In this document: positions 32,181 to 40,348 of the stretch, in pieces
Numbering within the stretch: the stretch's first letter is position 1
Layout of the letters: each line of letters starts with the position of its first letter
NCBI GenBank assembly: GCA_040902725.1
Contig: JBBDWU010000028.1
Span: 1 to 64,000 of the forward strand
Source of the DNA: JACVRU01 sp040902725
GTDB taxonomy: Bacteria; Actinomycetota; Thermoleophilia; Gaiellales; Gaiellaceae
Length of the DNA: 64,000 nucleotides
Reading direction: 5' to 3'
Position numbers and translations under genes: made by a program
Notes under the pieces: model-generated
The model's input: only the letters and a program-made list of their open reading frames with translations
Told to the model about the DNA's origin: nothing
The model's database searches: none

Positions 32181-33308
32181 GACTCGCAGGGCCCCGAAAA
32201 GTTGCGGGAAGTCGTTGTCGCCTGCCCGCAGGAACGGGACCGGCGGGAGGTCGCGGCGGCCGAGCTCGAGAGTCGCTTTCGCGTGCGCTTCGCCGGGCCC
32301 GACCTCGACGCGACGGACGACTTCGACGCCGAAGCCGTCGTCGCCGAGCTCGCGGCGGTCCCCGCGGACGGCATGGTCGGGACGAAGGACCGCTCGGCGC
32401 TCGCCGCCGCCCTGGCAGCAGCCCGGCAGGGCTTGCCCGGGCCCGCCCCGGAAGCGCTCGTCCGCTGCCAGCACAAGCCCACGGCCCGTGCCGTCGCGCT
32501 CGCGGCCGTCCCTGAGGCGACTCCCCGCTTCGGCCCGCCGGGCGAGCTCGAGCCGCCCTTCTTCGTCAAGCCGGCGGTCGGGCGGCTCTCGCAGGGCTTC
32601 GACGACCCGTACGTGCGCGGCTGGCTAGCGCTCGCGGAGCTCGCCGGGTTCGACGGCGAGGTCGGCCTGCTCGCCGAGGAGCTGCTGACCGGCGACGAGG
32701 TCACGCTCGAGGGGTACGTCCACGCGGGCCGGGTGACGACAGTCGGCGTCACCGACTCGGTCATGTATCCGGGGACCTGGAGCTTCGAGCGCTTCGAGTA
32801 TCCGTCGCGGCTCCCACCGCCCCGCTGGGAGGAAATGCACGGGATCGCGGCGCGGCTGCTGCCGGCGCTCGGCTTCGACGGCGGCTTCTTCAACGTGGAG
32901 TACTTCGTCCCTAAGACTGGACCGGTTCGCGTGACCGAGGTGAACGGCCGGATCGCGTCGCAGTTCGCGCCGCTGGTGCGCGCCCTGCACGGCCGCTCCA
33001 CCTACGACGCGCTTTTCGAGCTCGCCTGCGGCGACGATCCCCGCTGGGCGCCCGGACGGCCCGACGGCGTGGCGATCAGCTACGTCATGCGCGTCTTCGA
33101 GGACGCGCTCGTCGAGGCGGTGCCGGAGCCCGAGGAGTCGCTCGAGGTGCTCGTCCGGCCCGGGCTCCGGCTCTCCGAGCAGGGCGCGGCGAACGACGCC
33201 TCGAGCTACCGGCTGGCGATCTTCGTCGAGTCGGGCGAGACGCGCGAGGAAGCTCTCACTCGGTGCCGAGAGCGGGCTCGGCGGCTGGCGTTCCGGCTTC
33301 GCCCCTAG
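32178..33308 (+). CDS. ATP-grasp domain ligase-like protein
   Basis: A 376-residue protein with an ATP-grasp core. FFVKPAVGRLSQGF (128-141) provides the ATP-binding Lys131. LAEELLTGDEVTLEGYV is the acidic strand pair, and FNVEYF (Glu241) with VTEVNGRI (Glu254, Asn256) are the metal ligands. The N-terminal ~100 residues form a pre-ATP-grasp domain. Such enzymes join a carboxylate to an amine or thiol. Divergence from egtB suggests, but does not prove, a role near ergothioneine or thiol peptide metabolism. Its 3' end overlaps the convergent MFS gene by 53 bp. Confidence 0.82.
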   Translation: MDSQGPEKLREVVVACPQERDRREVAAAELESRFRVRFAGPDLDATDDFDAEAVVAELAAVPADGMVGTKDRSALAAALAAARQGLPGPAPEALVRCQHKPTARAVALAAVPEATPRFGPPGELEPPFFVKPAVGRLSQGFDDPYVRGWLALAELAGFDGEVGLLAEELLTGDEVTLEGYVHAGRVTTVGVTDSVMYPGTWSFERFEYPSRLPPPRWEEMHGIAARLLPALGFDGGFFNVEYFVPKTGPVRVTEVNGRIASQFAPLVRALHGRSTYDALFELACGDDPRWAPGRPDGVAISYVMRVFEDALVEAVPEPEESLEVLVRPGLRLSEQGAANDASSYRLAIFVESGETREEALTRCRERARRLAFRLRP

Positions 33309-34674
33309 CCTCCCGGTTCGAGATCGCGAGGCCGAGCAGGGCGCCCGCGAAGGCGAGGCCGACCGCGACCAACATCCCGGTCTGGAACGACTCGATCGAC
33401 TCCGCCCGGAGCAGCGGATCGGTCTGGTCCTTCGCCAGCGGCACGGCGCCCTCGGGCCCGAAGGTGAGGGCGATGACGAACCCGATCACCGCCACCGAGA
33501 TCAGGCTCCCAAGCCGCGAGACGGTCGAGTTGACGCCGGAGGCGATCCCGGCGTGCTCCTCGGGCGCCGCCTTGAGGGCCGTCGCCGTGATCGGCGCGAC
33601 CAGGGCGGCCAACCCGAGCGAATAGAGGGCGATCGCGGGGATCCCGGCCGTCCAGAGGTCGCTCCGCTCCTCCACCAGCAGGAAGAGCAGCGTGCCCACG
33701 CCGAGCAGAGCGGGCGCGCCGACGAGGAAGAGCCGCGGGCCGTAACGGTCGGAGAGCGCGCCGAACCGCGCGGCCAGCAGGATCAGCGCGGCGCTGAAGG
33801 GGATGTTCAGCAGCCCCGCCTCGAAGGCCGAGAAGCCGAGGAACTGGACGTAGATCGTGAAGTAGACGAAGAAGCCGTAGAGGGCCGCGTAGACCACGAA
33901 GGTCTCGGCGTTCACGACCGCGAAGTTCCGCCGCCGGAAGAGCGGCAGCGGCAGCATCGGCTCCTTCGTCCGCAACTCGACGAGGACGAACAGGGCGAGT
34001 ACGGGCACGGCGATCCCGAGCGCCCACCAGGCCTGCTCGACGATGGCGTAGGTCAGAGCGCCGAACCCGCCGGCCGCGAGCACCGCGCCGGGGAGGTCGA
34101 GCCGCCCGACCCGGACGGCGATCTTCTCCTCGCAGCGGCCGCGCTCGGCGAGCAGGAGCGTCACGGCCGCGAGCGGCAGGTTGACGTAGAAGATCCACCG
34201 CCACGAGACCCACTCGACGAGTGCGCCGCCGACGAGCGGCCCGCCGATGGTCGCCACGCTCGTGAAGGCCGTCCAGAGGCCGATGGCGCGGCCCGCGTCC
34301 TTGCCGTAGGTGGCGCGGAGGAGGGCGAGCGAGTTCGTGGTCAGGAAGGCGCCGCCGATTCCCTGCAGCGCACGCGCGGCGATCAGCCAGCCGCCGTCGG
34401 GGGCCGCGCCGGCGAGCGCCGACGCGAGCGCGAAGGCGATCACGCCGGCCGTGAAGGCGCGCCGGCGGCCGTACCGGTCGCCCACCGCGCCGCCGGCAAG
34501 GTAGAGCGAGGCCAGCGTCAGCGAGTACGCGAGGAAGAGCCACTGCTGGCCGGCCAGGCCTAGATCGAGGTCACGCTCGATCGTCGGCAGCGCCACGATC
34601 ACGACCGTTGTGTCGATGAAGGCGAGCGACGAGCCGAGGATCGTGGCGGCGAGGGTGAGCTGCTGGCGCGTCAC
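33256..34674 (-). CDS. MFS drug exporter of the DHA2 (EmrB/QacA) type
   Basis: Proton-coupled exporter of 472 residues with about 14 transmembrane helices. DTTVVIVALPTIERDL in the first helix and GDRYGRRRAF in the 2-3 loop are DHA2 signatures, and GGPLVGGALVEWVSWRWIFYVNLP is motif C and its surroundings. The substrate is unknown. The GTG at 34674 overlaps the malate synthase stop as GTGA, so it belongs to the operon peptidase-aceB-exporter. The last 53 bp overlap the convergent ATP-grasp gene. Confidence 0.9.
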   Translation of the reverse strand: MTRQQLTLAATILGSSLAFIDTTVVIVALPTIERDLDLGLAGQQWLFLAYSLTLASLYLAGGAVGDRYGRRRAFTAGVIAFALASALAGAAPDGGWLIAARALQGIGGAFLTTNSLALLRATYGKDAGRAIGLWTAFTSVATIGGPLVGGALVEWVSWRWIFYVNLPLAAVTLLLAERGRCEEKIAVRVGRLDLPGAVLAAGGFGALTYAIVEQAWWALGIAVPVLALFVLVELRTKEPMLPLPLFRRRNFAVVNAETFVVYAALYGFFVYFTIYVQFLGFSAFEAGLLNIPFSAALILLAARFGALSDRYGPRLFLVGAPALLGVGTLLFLLVEERSDLWTAGIPAIALYSLGLAALVAPITATALKAAPEEHAGIASGVNSTVSRLGSLISVAVIGFVIALTFGPEGAVPLAKDQTDPLLRAESIESFQTGMLVAVGLAFAGALLGLAISNREARGEAGTPAAEPALGTE

Positions 34675-36113
34675 GCGAGGCGATCGTACGCCGCGAGCGT
34701 GAGGAACTCCACGAGCTCGTCGGCCAGCGCGACCTGCTCGAAGACCTCGCAGGCCTCGGAGTGCTCAGCGCGCAGCTCGTCCACCTCGCGGCGCACTTCG
34801 TCCGCGGTGAATCGGCCGGCGCGCACCCACTGCCAGACCTGGGAGCGCGAGATCTCAGCGGTGGCGGCGTCCTCCATCAGGTTGTCGATCGCGGCCGCGC
34901 CGGTTCCGGCGAGCCAGGCAGCGAGGTAGCGCACCCCCACCGAGACGTTCGTCCGCAGCCCCTCCTCGGTGATCTCCCCGCCCGGCACGCCGAAGTCGAG
35001 CAGCTCCCCCGCACTCGCCTCGACGTCCTCCCGCAACCGGTCGAGCTGGTGCTCGCGCTCGAACTCGGCGAGCGCCGGCTCGACCAGGTCGGGGTGCGCC
35101 ACCCAGGTGCCGTCGAAGCCGGCGCCGGCCTCGCGCTGCTTGTCCTCCTTCACTTTCGCCAGCGCCCGCTCGTTGACCTCCGGATCGCGCCGCGAGGGGA
35201 TGAACGCGGCCATGCCGCCGATCGCGTGCGCGCCGCGCCGGTGGCAGGTGCGGACGAGCAGGTCGGTGTAGGCCCGCATGAACGGCACCGCCATCGTCAC
35301 CTCGGCGCGGTCGGGCAGCACGTCGTCCGGGAACCGCTTGATGACGCTGAAGATGTAGTCCCAGCGGCCGGCGTTCAGACCGGCGGAGTGCTCGCGCAGC
35401 TCGTGGAGGATCGCGTCCATCTCGAAGGCGGCGAGGATCGTCTCGATCAGGACTGTCGCCCGAATCGAGCCCCGCGGCAGGCCGAGCTCGGCCTGGGCCA
35501 GCAGGAAGGCGTCGTTCCAGAGGCGCGCCTCGAGGTGCGACTCGAGCTTCGGGAGGTAGAAGTAGGGGCCGGTCCCCCGCTCGAGCTGCTCGCGGGCGTT
35601 GTGGAAGCAGACGAGGCCGAAGTCGAAGAGGCTCGCGGAGACGGGCTCGCCGTCGACCTGGAAGTGCCGCTCTTCGAGGTGCCAGCCGCGGGGGCGGATC
35701 ACGAGGGTCGCGATCTGGTCGTTCAGCCGGTACGACTTCTCCGGCGTGTCGAGCGCGATCTCCCTTCGGACGGCGTCGCGGACGTTGCGCTGGCCGTCGA
35801 GGACGTTCGCCCAGGTGGGCGAGCAGGCGTCCTCGAAGTCGGCCATGAACACCTTCGCGCCCGAGTTGAGCGCGTTGAGCATCAGCTTGCGCTCGACCGG
35901 GCCGGTGATCTCCACCCGGCGGTCGCGCAGATCCGGAGGGGTCTCCGCCACGCGCCAGTCGCCCTCGACCGCGAGCAGCTCGGGCCGCGCCCCGGCCCGC
36001 AGTTCGGCGTGCCGCTCCTTGCGGCGCTCCAGCAACTCGAGCCGGGTCGGGTTCAGCTCCCGGTGGAGGCCCGAGACGAACGCCTCCGCTTCTGGCGTGA
36101 GGACGTCTTTCAA
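34671..36113 (-). CDS. aceB: Malate synthase A
   Basis: Condenses glyoxylate and acetyl-CoA to malate in the glyoxylate bypass. The 480-residue length and the motifs VFMADFEDACSPTW, VIRPRGWHLEERH, YFYLPKLESHLEARLW and GRWDYIFSVIKRF indicate isoform A rather than G. No isocitrate lyase gene is in the window. The acyl-CoA degradation genes nearby would supply acetyl-CoA. The start is TTG at 36113, overlapping the peptidase stop as TTGA. Confidence 0.95.
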   Translation of the reverse strand: MKDVLTPEAEAFVSGLHRELNPTRLELLERRKERHAELRAGARPELLAVEGDWRVAETPPDLRDRRVEITGPVERKLMLNALNSGAKVFMADFEDACSPTWANVLDGQRNVRDAVRREIALDTPEKSYRLNDQIATLVIRPRGWHLEERHFQVDGEPVSASLFDFGLVCFHNAREQLERGTGPYFYLPKLESHLEARLWNDAFLLAQAELGLPRGSIRATVLIETILAAFEMDAILHELREHSAGLNAGRWDYIFSVIKRFPDDVLPDRAEVTMAVPFMRAYTDLLVRTCHRRGAHAIGGMAAFIPSRRDPEVNERALAKVKEDKQREAGAGFDGTWVAHPDLVEPALAEFEREHQLDRLREDVEASAGELLDFGVPGGEITEEGLRTNVSVGVRYLAAWLAGTGAAAIDNLMEDAATAEISRSQVWQWVRAGRFTADEVRREVDELRAEHSEACEVFEQVALADELVEFLTLAAYDRLA

Positions 36114-37618
36114 GCGCCGAGCTCGGCGAGGAGCGGCCGCGTGTCGTGCGGCTCGAAGCCGATCCGGCCGGCGATCTCCTCGCTCGTCGGCCTAGTGCCT
36201 TCGGCGAAGAGGGCGCGTAGCCGGTCGCCGGTCTCGGGGCTCCGCCACCAGTCCTCCCCCACCTCGCTCACCAGGTGCGCGCGAAGCTGCGCGGACCGGA
36301 TCCATGCGCGCAGGTAGTCGGCGGAGTAGAAGCCCGAGTCCATGTCGGAGAGGAATCCGTCCCGGCGGTACGCCACCCCGATGTTGGCGAGCAGTCGCTC
36401 CGCGTAGCCCTCGGGCGTGCCGCCGTCTTCGGCGAAGCGGCCCCAGAAGCCGAGCTCGTGATGGAGCTTGGCGGTGTAGCGGCGGTAGAGCAGCGCTTCG
36501 AGGAAGGTTGTCGCCTCCGCGTTCTCGGCCGCCTCGTCCTCTGAGAGCCCGAAGTGCTCCGCGTGCCAGAGCGGCTCGCGCGAGATCGCCTCGAGGATGT
36601 ACGAGTAGATCTCCGTCAGTGCGTGGTCGCGCGAGAGCCGGCGGAAGGTGTAGGGCAGGGAGGGATCGCAGCCGGCGTAGTGGAGCGCATGGCCCGCCTC
36701 GTGGAGAAACGCCTGGTAGTCGTGCAGGCCGCCCTGCGCGCGCGTGATCAGGTGCACGACGCGCGGGGGGTCGGACGCGATCACGCAGGCCCGCGGATTC
36801 TTCTGCGGGCGATCGTCGAGGTCGAGGCGGATGTTCGGCTCGCTCTCCACGTCGAAGCCGAGCGCTCGCAGCGTCGCCAGGCAAACCTCCAGCGCGCGCT
36901 CCTTGGTGTAGATCGGCTCGAAGGGCGAGAGGCGGCGCATGTACGACGTGTGGCTCGACGTAGGCACCTCCGGCCGGTCCTCTCCGAGCAGCCGGTCGAA
37001 CCACTTCGCGCGCAGCCGCTCCCACGCCGGCGTGAATTCGTCGCTCGCGGCGGTGAGCACCCGCTCGAGCTCCCGGAGCGAGATGCCCTTGGTCTCTTCG
37101 TTCCGCCGAACCGGGTCCGGCTCATCCGATAGCTCGGCGTCGAGCTCCTCGCCCGCCCGCAGGAGCGCCAGCCGCTCGGGGTTGAACGTGGCGTTCAGCC
37201 CGCCGTGGAGCTCGCCCAGCTCCTCCCGCTCGCCGTAGTCGTCGAGCACGGCCAACATCGCCTGTGCGGCCCGCAGCGGCAGCTCGTCGCCGTGCCAGGT
37301 GACCCGGGCGCCCAGGATCGCGTTCTCGAGCGCGTCCTCGGCCTCGGCGAGCTCGGCGGACACGATCCCGCCCTCGCACGTGTAACGGAGACGGTAGAGC
37401 CACTCCCGGTCCTCGTCCCCGGCTTCCTCCTCAGCATCCCGGAGCGCCTGGAGCTGCTCGCGGGTGAAGAGGTCGGCGTAACGCGCGACGATCGCCGCCT
37501 GCTCGGAGACCTCCTTCTCGCCGACGCGGACCGCCCTGCCCTCCTCGGACCGTTCGAGCAGGTAGCGCTGGAGGACGCTCTCGTACTCGGTCGGACTGCG
37601 AACCGCGGTCGTGCTCAC
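36110..37618 (-). CDS. M3-like zinc metallopeptidase/oligoendopeptidase
   Basis: A 502-residue soluble protein with the zinc site FLHEAGHALHYAG (His306, Glu307, His310). The third ligand is probably Glu336 in ALTEIYSYILEAI, a spacing similar to M3 and M32 peptidases. The remainder is helix-rich, as in thimet-oligopeptidase-like folds, with no signal peptide, so it probably trims peptides in the cytoplasm. Start GTG 37618, with TAGGCT ten bases upstream overlapping the end of the response-regulator gene. It is the first gene of an operon with aceB. Confidence 0.82.
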   Translation of the reverse strand: MSTTAVRSPTEYESVLQRYLLERSEEGRAVRVGEKEVSEQAAIVARYADLFTREQLQALRDAEEEAGDEDREWLYRLRYTCEGGIVSAELAEAEDALENAILGARVTWHGDELPLRAAQAMLAVLDDYGEREELGELHGGLNATFNPERLALLRAGEELDAELSDEPDPVRRNEETKGISLRELERVLTAASDEFTPAWERLRAKWFDRLLGEDRPEVPTSSHTSYMRRLSPFEPIYTKERALEVCLATLRALGFDVESEPNIRLDLDDRPQKNPRACVIASDPPRVVHLITRAQGGLHDYQAFLHEAGHALHYAGCDPSLPYTFRRLSRDHALTEIYSYILEAISREPLWHAEHFGLSEDEAAENAEATTFLEALLYRRYTAKLHHELGFWGRFAEDGGTPEGYAERLLANIGVAYRRDGFLSDMDSGFYSADYLRAWIRSAQLRAHLVSEVGEDWWRSPETGDRLRALFAEGTRPTSEEIAGRIGFEPHDTRPLLAELGA

Positions 37619-37631
37619 GCTCCAGGCCAGC

Positions 37632-37994
37632 CTACCTTCGCCCGGCGGCGAGTCGTTCGACCGTCTGGCGCAGCTCGTCGATCGTGAACGGCTTCGGGAT
37701 CAGCGCATCGGCCTCCGCGCGGAGGAGCTCGCCGCGCTCGGTCGAACCGGTCAGCAGAGCGACGGGCAGCTGTGGACGCTCCCTCCGCAGCTCGGCCAGG
37801 AAATCGCGCCCGTCTTCGCCGGCGACGTGGACGTCGAGGAGGACGACGTCGGCGCCCGCTGCCAGCAGCGACCTCGCCTCTCCGATCGTCCCTGCCTCGA
37901 CGACCGTGTGGCCGTCGAGCTCGAGATTGATGCGACAGAGCAGGCGGATGGTCGGATCGTCGTCTACGACCAGCACGGTGGCCTGGGCGCTCAC
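37632..37994 (-). CDS. Single-domain response regulator (CheY-like)
   Basis: A 120-residue receiver domain without an output domain. The acidic pocket is Asp11-Asp12-Asp13, the phospho-acceptor is Asp54 in VVLLDVHV, the switch Thr is 82 and the Lys is 101 in PKPF. No histidine kinase gene is near, so the partner is unknown. The GTG start has TAGACT eight bases upstream, divergent from a small plus-strand gene. Confidence 0.9.
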   Translation of the reverse strand: MSAQATVLVVDDDPTIRLLCRINLELDGHTVVEAGTIGEARSLLAAGADVVLLDVHVAGEDGRDFLAELRRERPQLPVALLTGSTERGELLRAEADALIPKPFTIDELRQTVERLAAGRR

Positions 37995-38008
37995 CGGGGC
38001 CGAGTCTA
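37995..38008 (-). promoter_or_regulatory. -10 element of the response regulator
   Basis: TAGACT at 38003-38008 (minus strand), eight bases from the GTG start. Confidence 0.4.
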
Positions 38009-38029
38009 CAACGCCGTACCTTGCCCAGC

Positions 38030-38230
38030 GTGGGATTCGTTTACACCTTGAAAGTGAGAATCCCCGGTCCCCGCACTCACAGCACCTTCGAGGTGCTCCG
38101 CGCCTTCGGATCCGCGTTCCCGAAGCCGACCCCGCGCTACCGGCAGCGCGCCTGGAAGGAGTTCCAGCGCGCGCTCGACCCGCTTGCCCCGCCTAGGCCG
38201 ATGCGCCCTCGGCGGCACGGAGTCGCCTGA
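38030..38230 (+). CDS. Small hypothetical protein (66 residues)
   Basis: The frame from GTG 38030 encodes GFVYTLKVRIPGPRTH followed by a basic, Pro/Arg-rich domain with RYRQRAWKEFQRALDPL. I do not recognise it. After the first dozen codons nearly every third position is G or C, as in real genes here. TACCTT (38017-38022) lies seven bases before the GTG, the same leaderless layout seen at its neighbours. A TTG at 38021 is an alternative start. Its last 38 bp overlap the convergent gltX gene. Confidence 0.5.
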   Translation: MGFVYTLKVRIPGPRTHSTFEVLRAFGSAFPKPTPRYRQRAWKEFQRALDPLAPPRPMRPRRHGVA

Positions 38231-39446
38231 GCGAGACCTCCCGGCCGAGCAGCTCCAGGCTCTCGAAGAGCCCCGGCGACACGGTCGAGCCGGTGACGGC
38301 GACCCGAATCGGCTGGAAGGCCTTCCGCGGCGGGAGCTCGAGTCGCTCGGCGACCCCCCGCAACGCTTCCTCGATGCGGGGGGCGGTGAAGGGCTCCAAC
38401 CCCTCGAGCGCCTCGCGGGCCGCCACGACCATGGGGCCGTCGACGGCGGCGGGCTCGGGCTCCTCGAACAGGAACCGGGCGAAGTCCGGGAACTGGTCGA
38501 GCCGCGAGATCTTCTCCTGGACGAGCGGAGCCGCCGCCCGCACCCGCCCCTCGTCCCAGTCGATCCCGCGCTCGCGCAGGTAGGCGACCAGCCGGTCGGC
38601 GTACTCCGCAGACGGCAGGGCGCGCAGGTGGACGCCGTTGAAGTGCTCGAGCTTCTGGTAGTCGAAGGTCGCCGGGCTGCCGCCCACGCGCTCCAGCGTG
38701 AACCGCTCGACGAGCTCCTCGACGGTCATGATCTCGGTCTTCTCGTCGTAGCTCCAGCCGAGCAACGCCAGGTAGTTGACGAGCGCCTCCGGGATGTAGC
38801 CCCCGGCGCGGAACTCCTGGACGCCGACTGCGCCGTGCCGCTTCGAGAGCTTGGCGCCGTCCGGCCCGAGCACCATGCCGACGTGCCCGTAGGCGGGGAG
38901 CGGCGCGCCCAGGGCCTCGAGGATCCGGATCTGCTTGGGCGTGTTCGAGATGTGGTCGTCCGCCCGGAGCACGTGCGTGATCCCGTCCAGCCAGTCCTCG
39001 ACCGGCGAGGCGAAGTTGTAGGTGGGCCGGCCGTCGGTGCGGACGATCACGAGATCGTCGAGGTCCTCGTTCGCCCACTCGATCGGGCCGCGAACGAGGT
39101 CGTCCCAGGCCGTGACACCCTCCTCGGGCATCCGCATCCTGATCGCGCCCTCGTCCTCGTAGGCCGCTCCGTCCGCGACGAGCCGCCGCGCCTCCGCCTG
39201 ACAGCGCTCCATCCGGTCGAGCTGGAAGGTCACGGCCCCGTCCCAGTCGAGCCCGAGCCAGCGGAACGAGTCCTGGATCTGCTCGGCCGCCTCGGCCACC
39301 TCGCGGTTCGTGTCGGTGTTCTCGATCCGCAGCCGGAACTCCCCGCCCTGGTGCCGCGCGAAGAGCCAGTTGAAGAGGGCCGTCCGGACGCCGCCGATGT
39401 GGAGGAAGCCGGTCGGGCTCGGCGCGAATCGGACGATCACGGACAC
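38193..39446 (-). CDS. gltX: Glutamyl-tRNA synthetase lacking the zinc-binding insertion
   Basis: Class I synthetase charging tRNA-Glu, 417 residues against about 470 in Escherichia coli. FAPSPTGFLHIGG holds the HIGH-type motif and KLSKRHG the KMSKS-type motif, and the anticodon-binding C-terminal domain is present. Compared with the E. coli protein, the ~45 residues after GTAYKCYC (the Cys/His zinc knuckle in the acceptor-binding domain) are replaced by a short EDEGAIRMRM link. The GTG start has a leaderless TAACCT promoter shared back-to-back with endonuclease IV. Confidence 0.93.
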   Translation of the reverse strand: MSVIVRFAPSPTGFLHIGGVRTALFNWLFARHQGGEFRLRIENTDTNREVAEAAEQIQDSFRWLGLDWDGAVTFQLDRMERCQAEARRLVADGAAYEDEGAIRMRMPEEGVTAWDDLVRGPIEWANEDLDDLVIVRTDGRPTYNFASPVEDWLDGITHVLRADDHISNTPKQIRILEALGAPLPAYGHVGMVLGPDGAKLSKRHGAVGVQEFRAGGYIPEALVNYLALLGWSYDEKTEIMTVEELVERFTLERVGGSPATFDYQKLEHFNGVHLRALPSAEYADRLVAYLRERGIDWDEGRVRAAAPLVQEKISRLDQFPDFARFLFEEPEPAAVDGPMVVAAREALEGLEPFTAPRIEEALRGVAERLELPPRKAFQPIRVAVTGSTVSPGLFESLELLGREVSLRRLRAAEGASA

Positions 39447-39463
39447 GGAAGTAGGTTATCCCC
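39447..39463. promoter_or_regulatory. Symmetric bidirectional -10 element between gltX and endonuclease IV
   Basis: Plus strand: TAGGTT (39452-39457), six bases, GTG at 39464. Minus strand: TAACCT (39453-39458), six bases, GTG at 39446. The two hexamers overlap by five of six positions in a 17-bp gap. Confidence 0.6.
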
Positions 39464-40348
39464 GTGATCTTCGGCGCCCATTGCTCCGGCGGCGTCAAGG
39501 GGGCGCTCGACCGGGCCGTCGAGATCGGCGCCGACGCAGTCCAGATCTTCGCCCAGAGCCCGCGCGCCTGGCGCTACCCGGAGCACGACCCGGCGGTGCT
39601 CGAACGGTTCCGCGTCCGCCGTGGGGAGCTCGGGATCGAGGCTGCGCTCGTCCACGCGATGTATCTCGTCAACCTGGCGAGCCCCGACGACGAGATCTAC
39701 GCCAAGAGCGTCTCCGTGCTTCGCTCCACCGTCGACACCGCGTGCGCGATCGAGGCCGACGTCGTCTTCCACGTCGGCTCGCACCTGGGCGCCGGCTTCG
39801 AGGCGGGGCTCGAGCGCGTCGTGCCGGCCGTGGAGCAAGTCCTGGAACGCTGCTCGGATCAGACCTGGCTGCTCGTCGAGAACTCGGCGGGCGCCGGCGG
39901 CACGATCGGCCGCTCGCTCGAGGAGCTGGCGACGCTCGTGGAGCGGCTGGGGGCGCATCCAAGGCTCGGGATCTGCCTCGACACGTGCCACCTCTGGGTC
40001 TCCGGCTACGACGTCACCGACGCCGGTGAGGTCGACCGCCTACTGCTGGAGGTGGACGAGAGGATCGGGCCGGGCCGGCTGCGGGCGCTGCACGTCAACG
40101 ACGCGCTGGACGGGCTCGGGTCGAATCGCGACCGCCACGCGAACATCGGCGAGGGCGTGCTCGGGGACCGGCTGGGCGTGATGCTCGGGCACCCGGCGCT
40201 GGCGGGGCTGCCGGCCGTGCTCGAGGTGCCGGGCCAGGGCCACGGCCCCGACGCGGCCGAGGTTCAGAAGCTCAGAGACCTTGCGAGACGTGCGCGAAGA
40301 CGCGGAAGGTCGGGCTCCCGACCGGCAGCTCGTGGAACTCGGGGTTGA
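39464..40348 (+). CDS. nfo: Endonuclease IV (AP endonuclease, Nfo)
   Basis: Cleaves DNA 5' of abasic sites in base-excision repair and would act after the two glycosylases in this window. It is a TIM-barrel of 294 residues with metal-ligand segments FGAHCSGG, LVHAMYLVNLA, LLVENSAGAGG, CLDTCHLW, ALHVND and LEVPG. The last ~30 residues are Arg/Gly-rich and lie over the 3' end of the convergent cysteine-rich gene (77 bp overlap), so they may be a run-on tail. The start is GTG. Confidence 0.92.
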   Translation: MIFGAHCSGGVKGALDRAVEIGADAVQIFAQSPRAWRYPEHDPAVLERFRVRRGELGIEAALVHAMYLVNLASPDDEIYAKSVSVLRSTVDTACAIEADVVFHVGSHLGAGFEAGLERVVPAVEQVLERCSDQTWLLVENSAGAGGTIGRSLEELATLVERLGAHPRLGICLDTCHLWVSGYDVTDAGEVDRLLLEVDERIGPGRLRALHVNDALDGLGSNRDRHANIGEGVLGDRLGVMLGHPALAGLPAVLEVPGQGHGPDAAEVQKLRDLARRARRRGRSGSRPAARGTRG

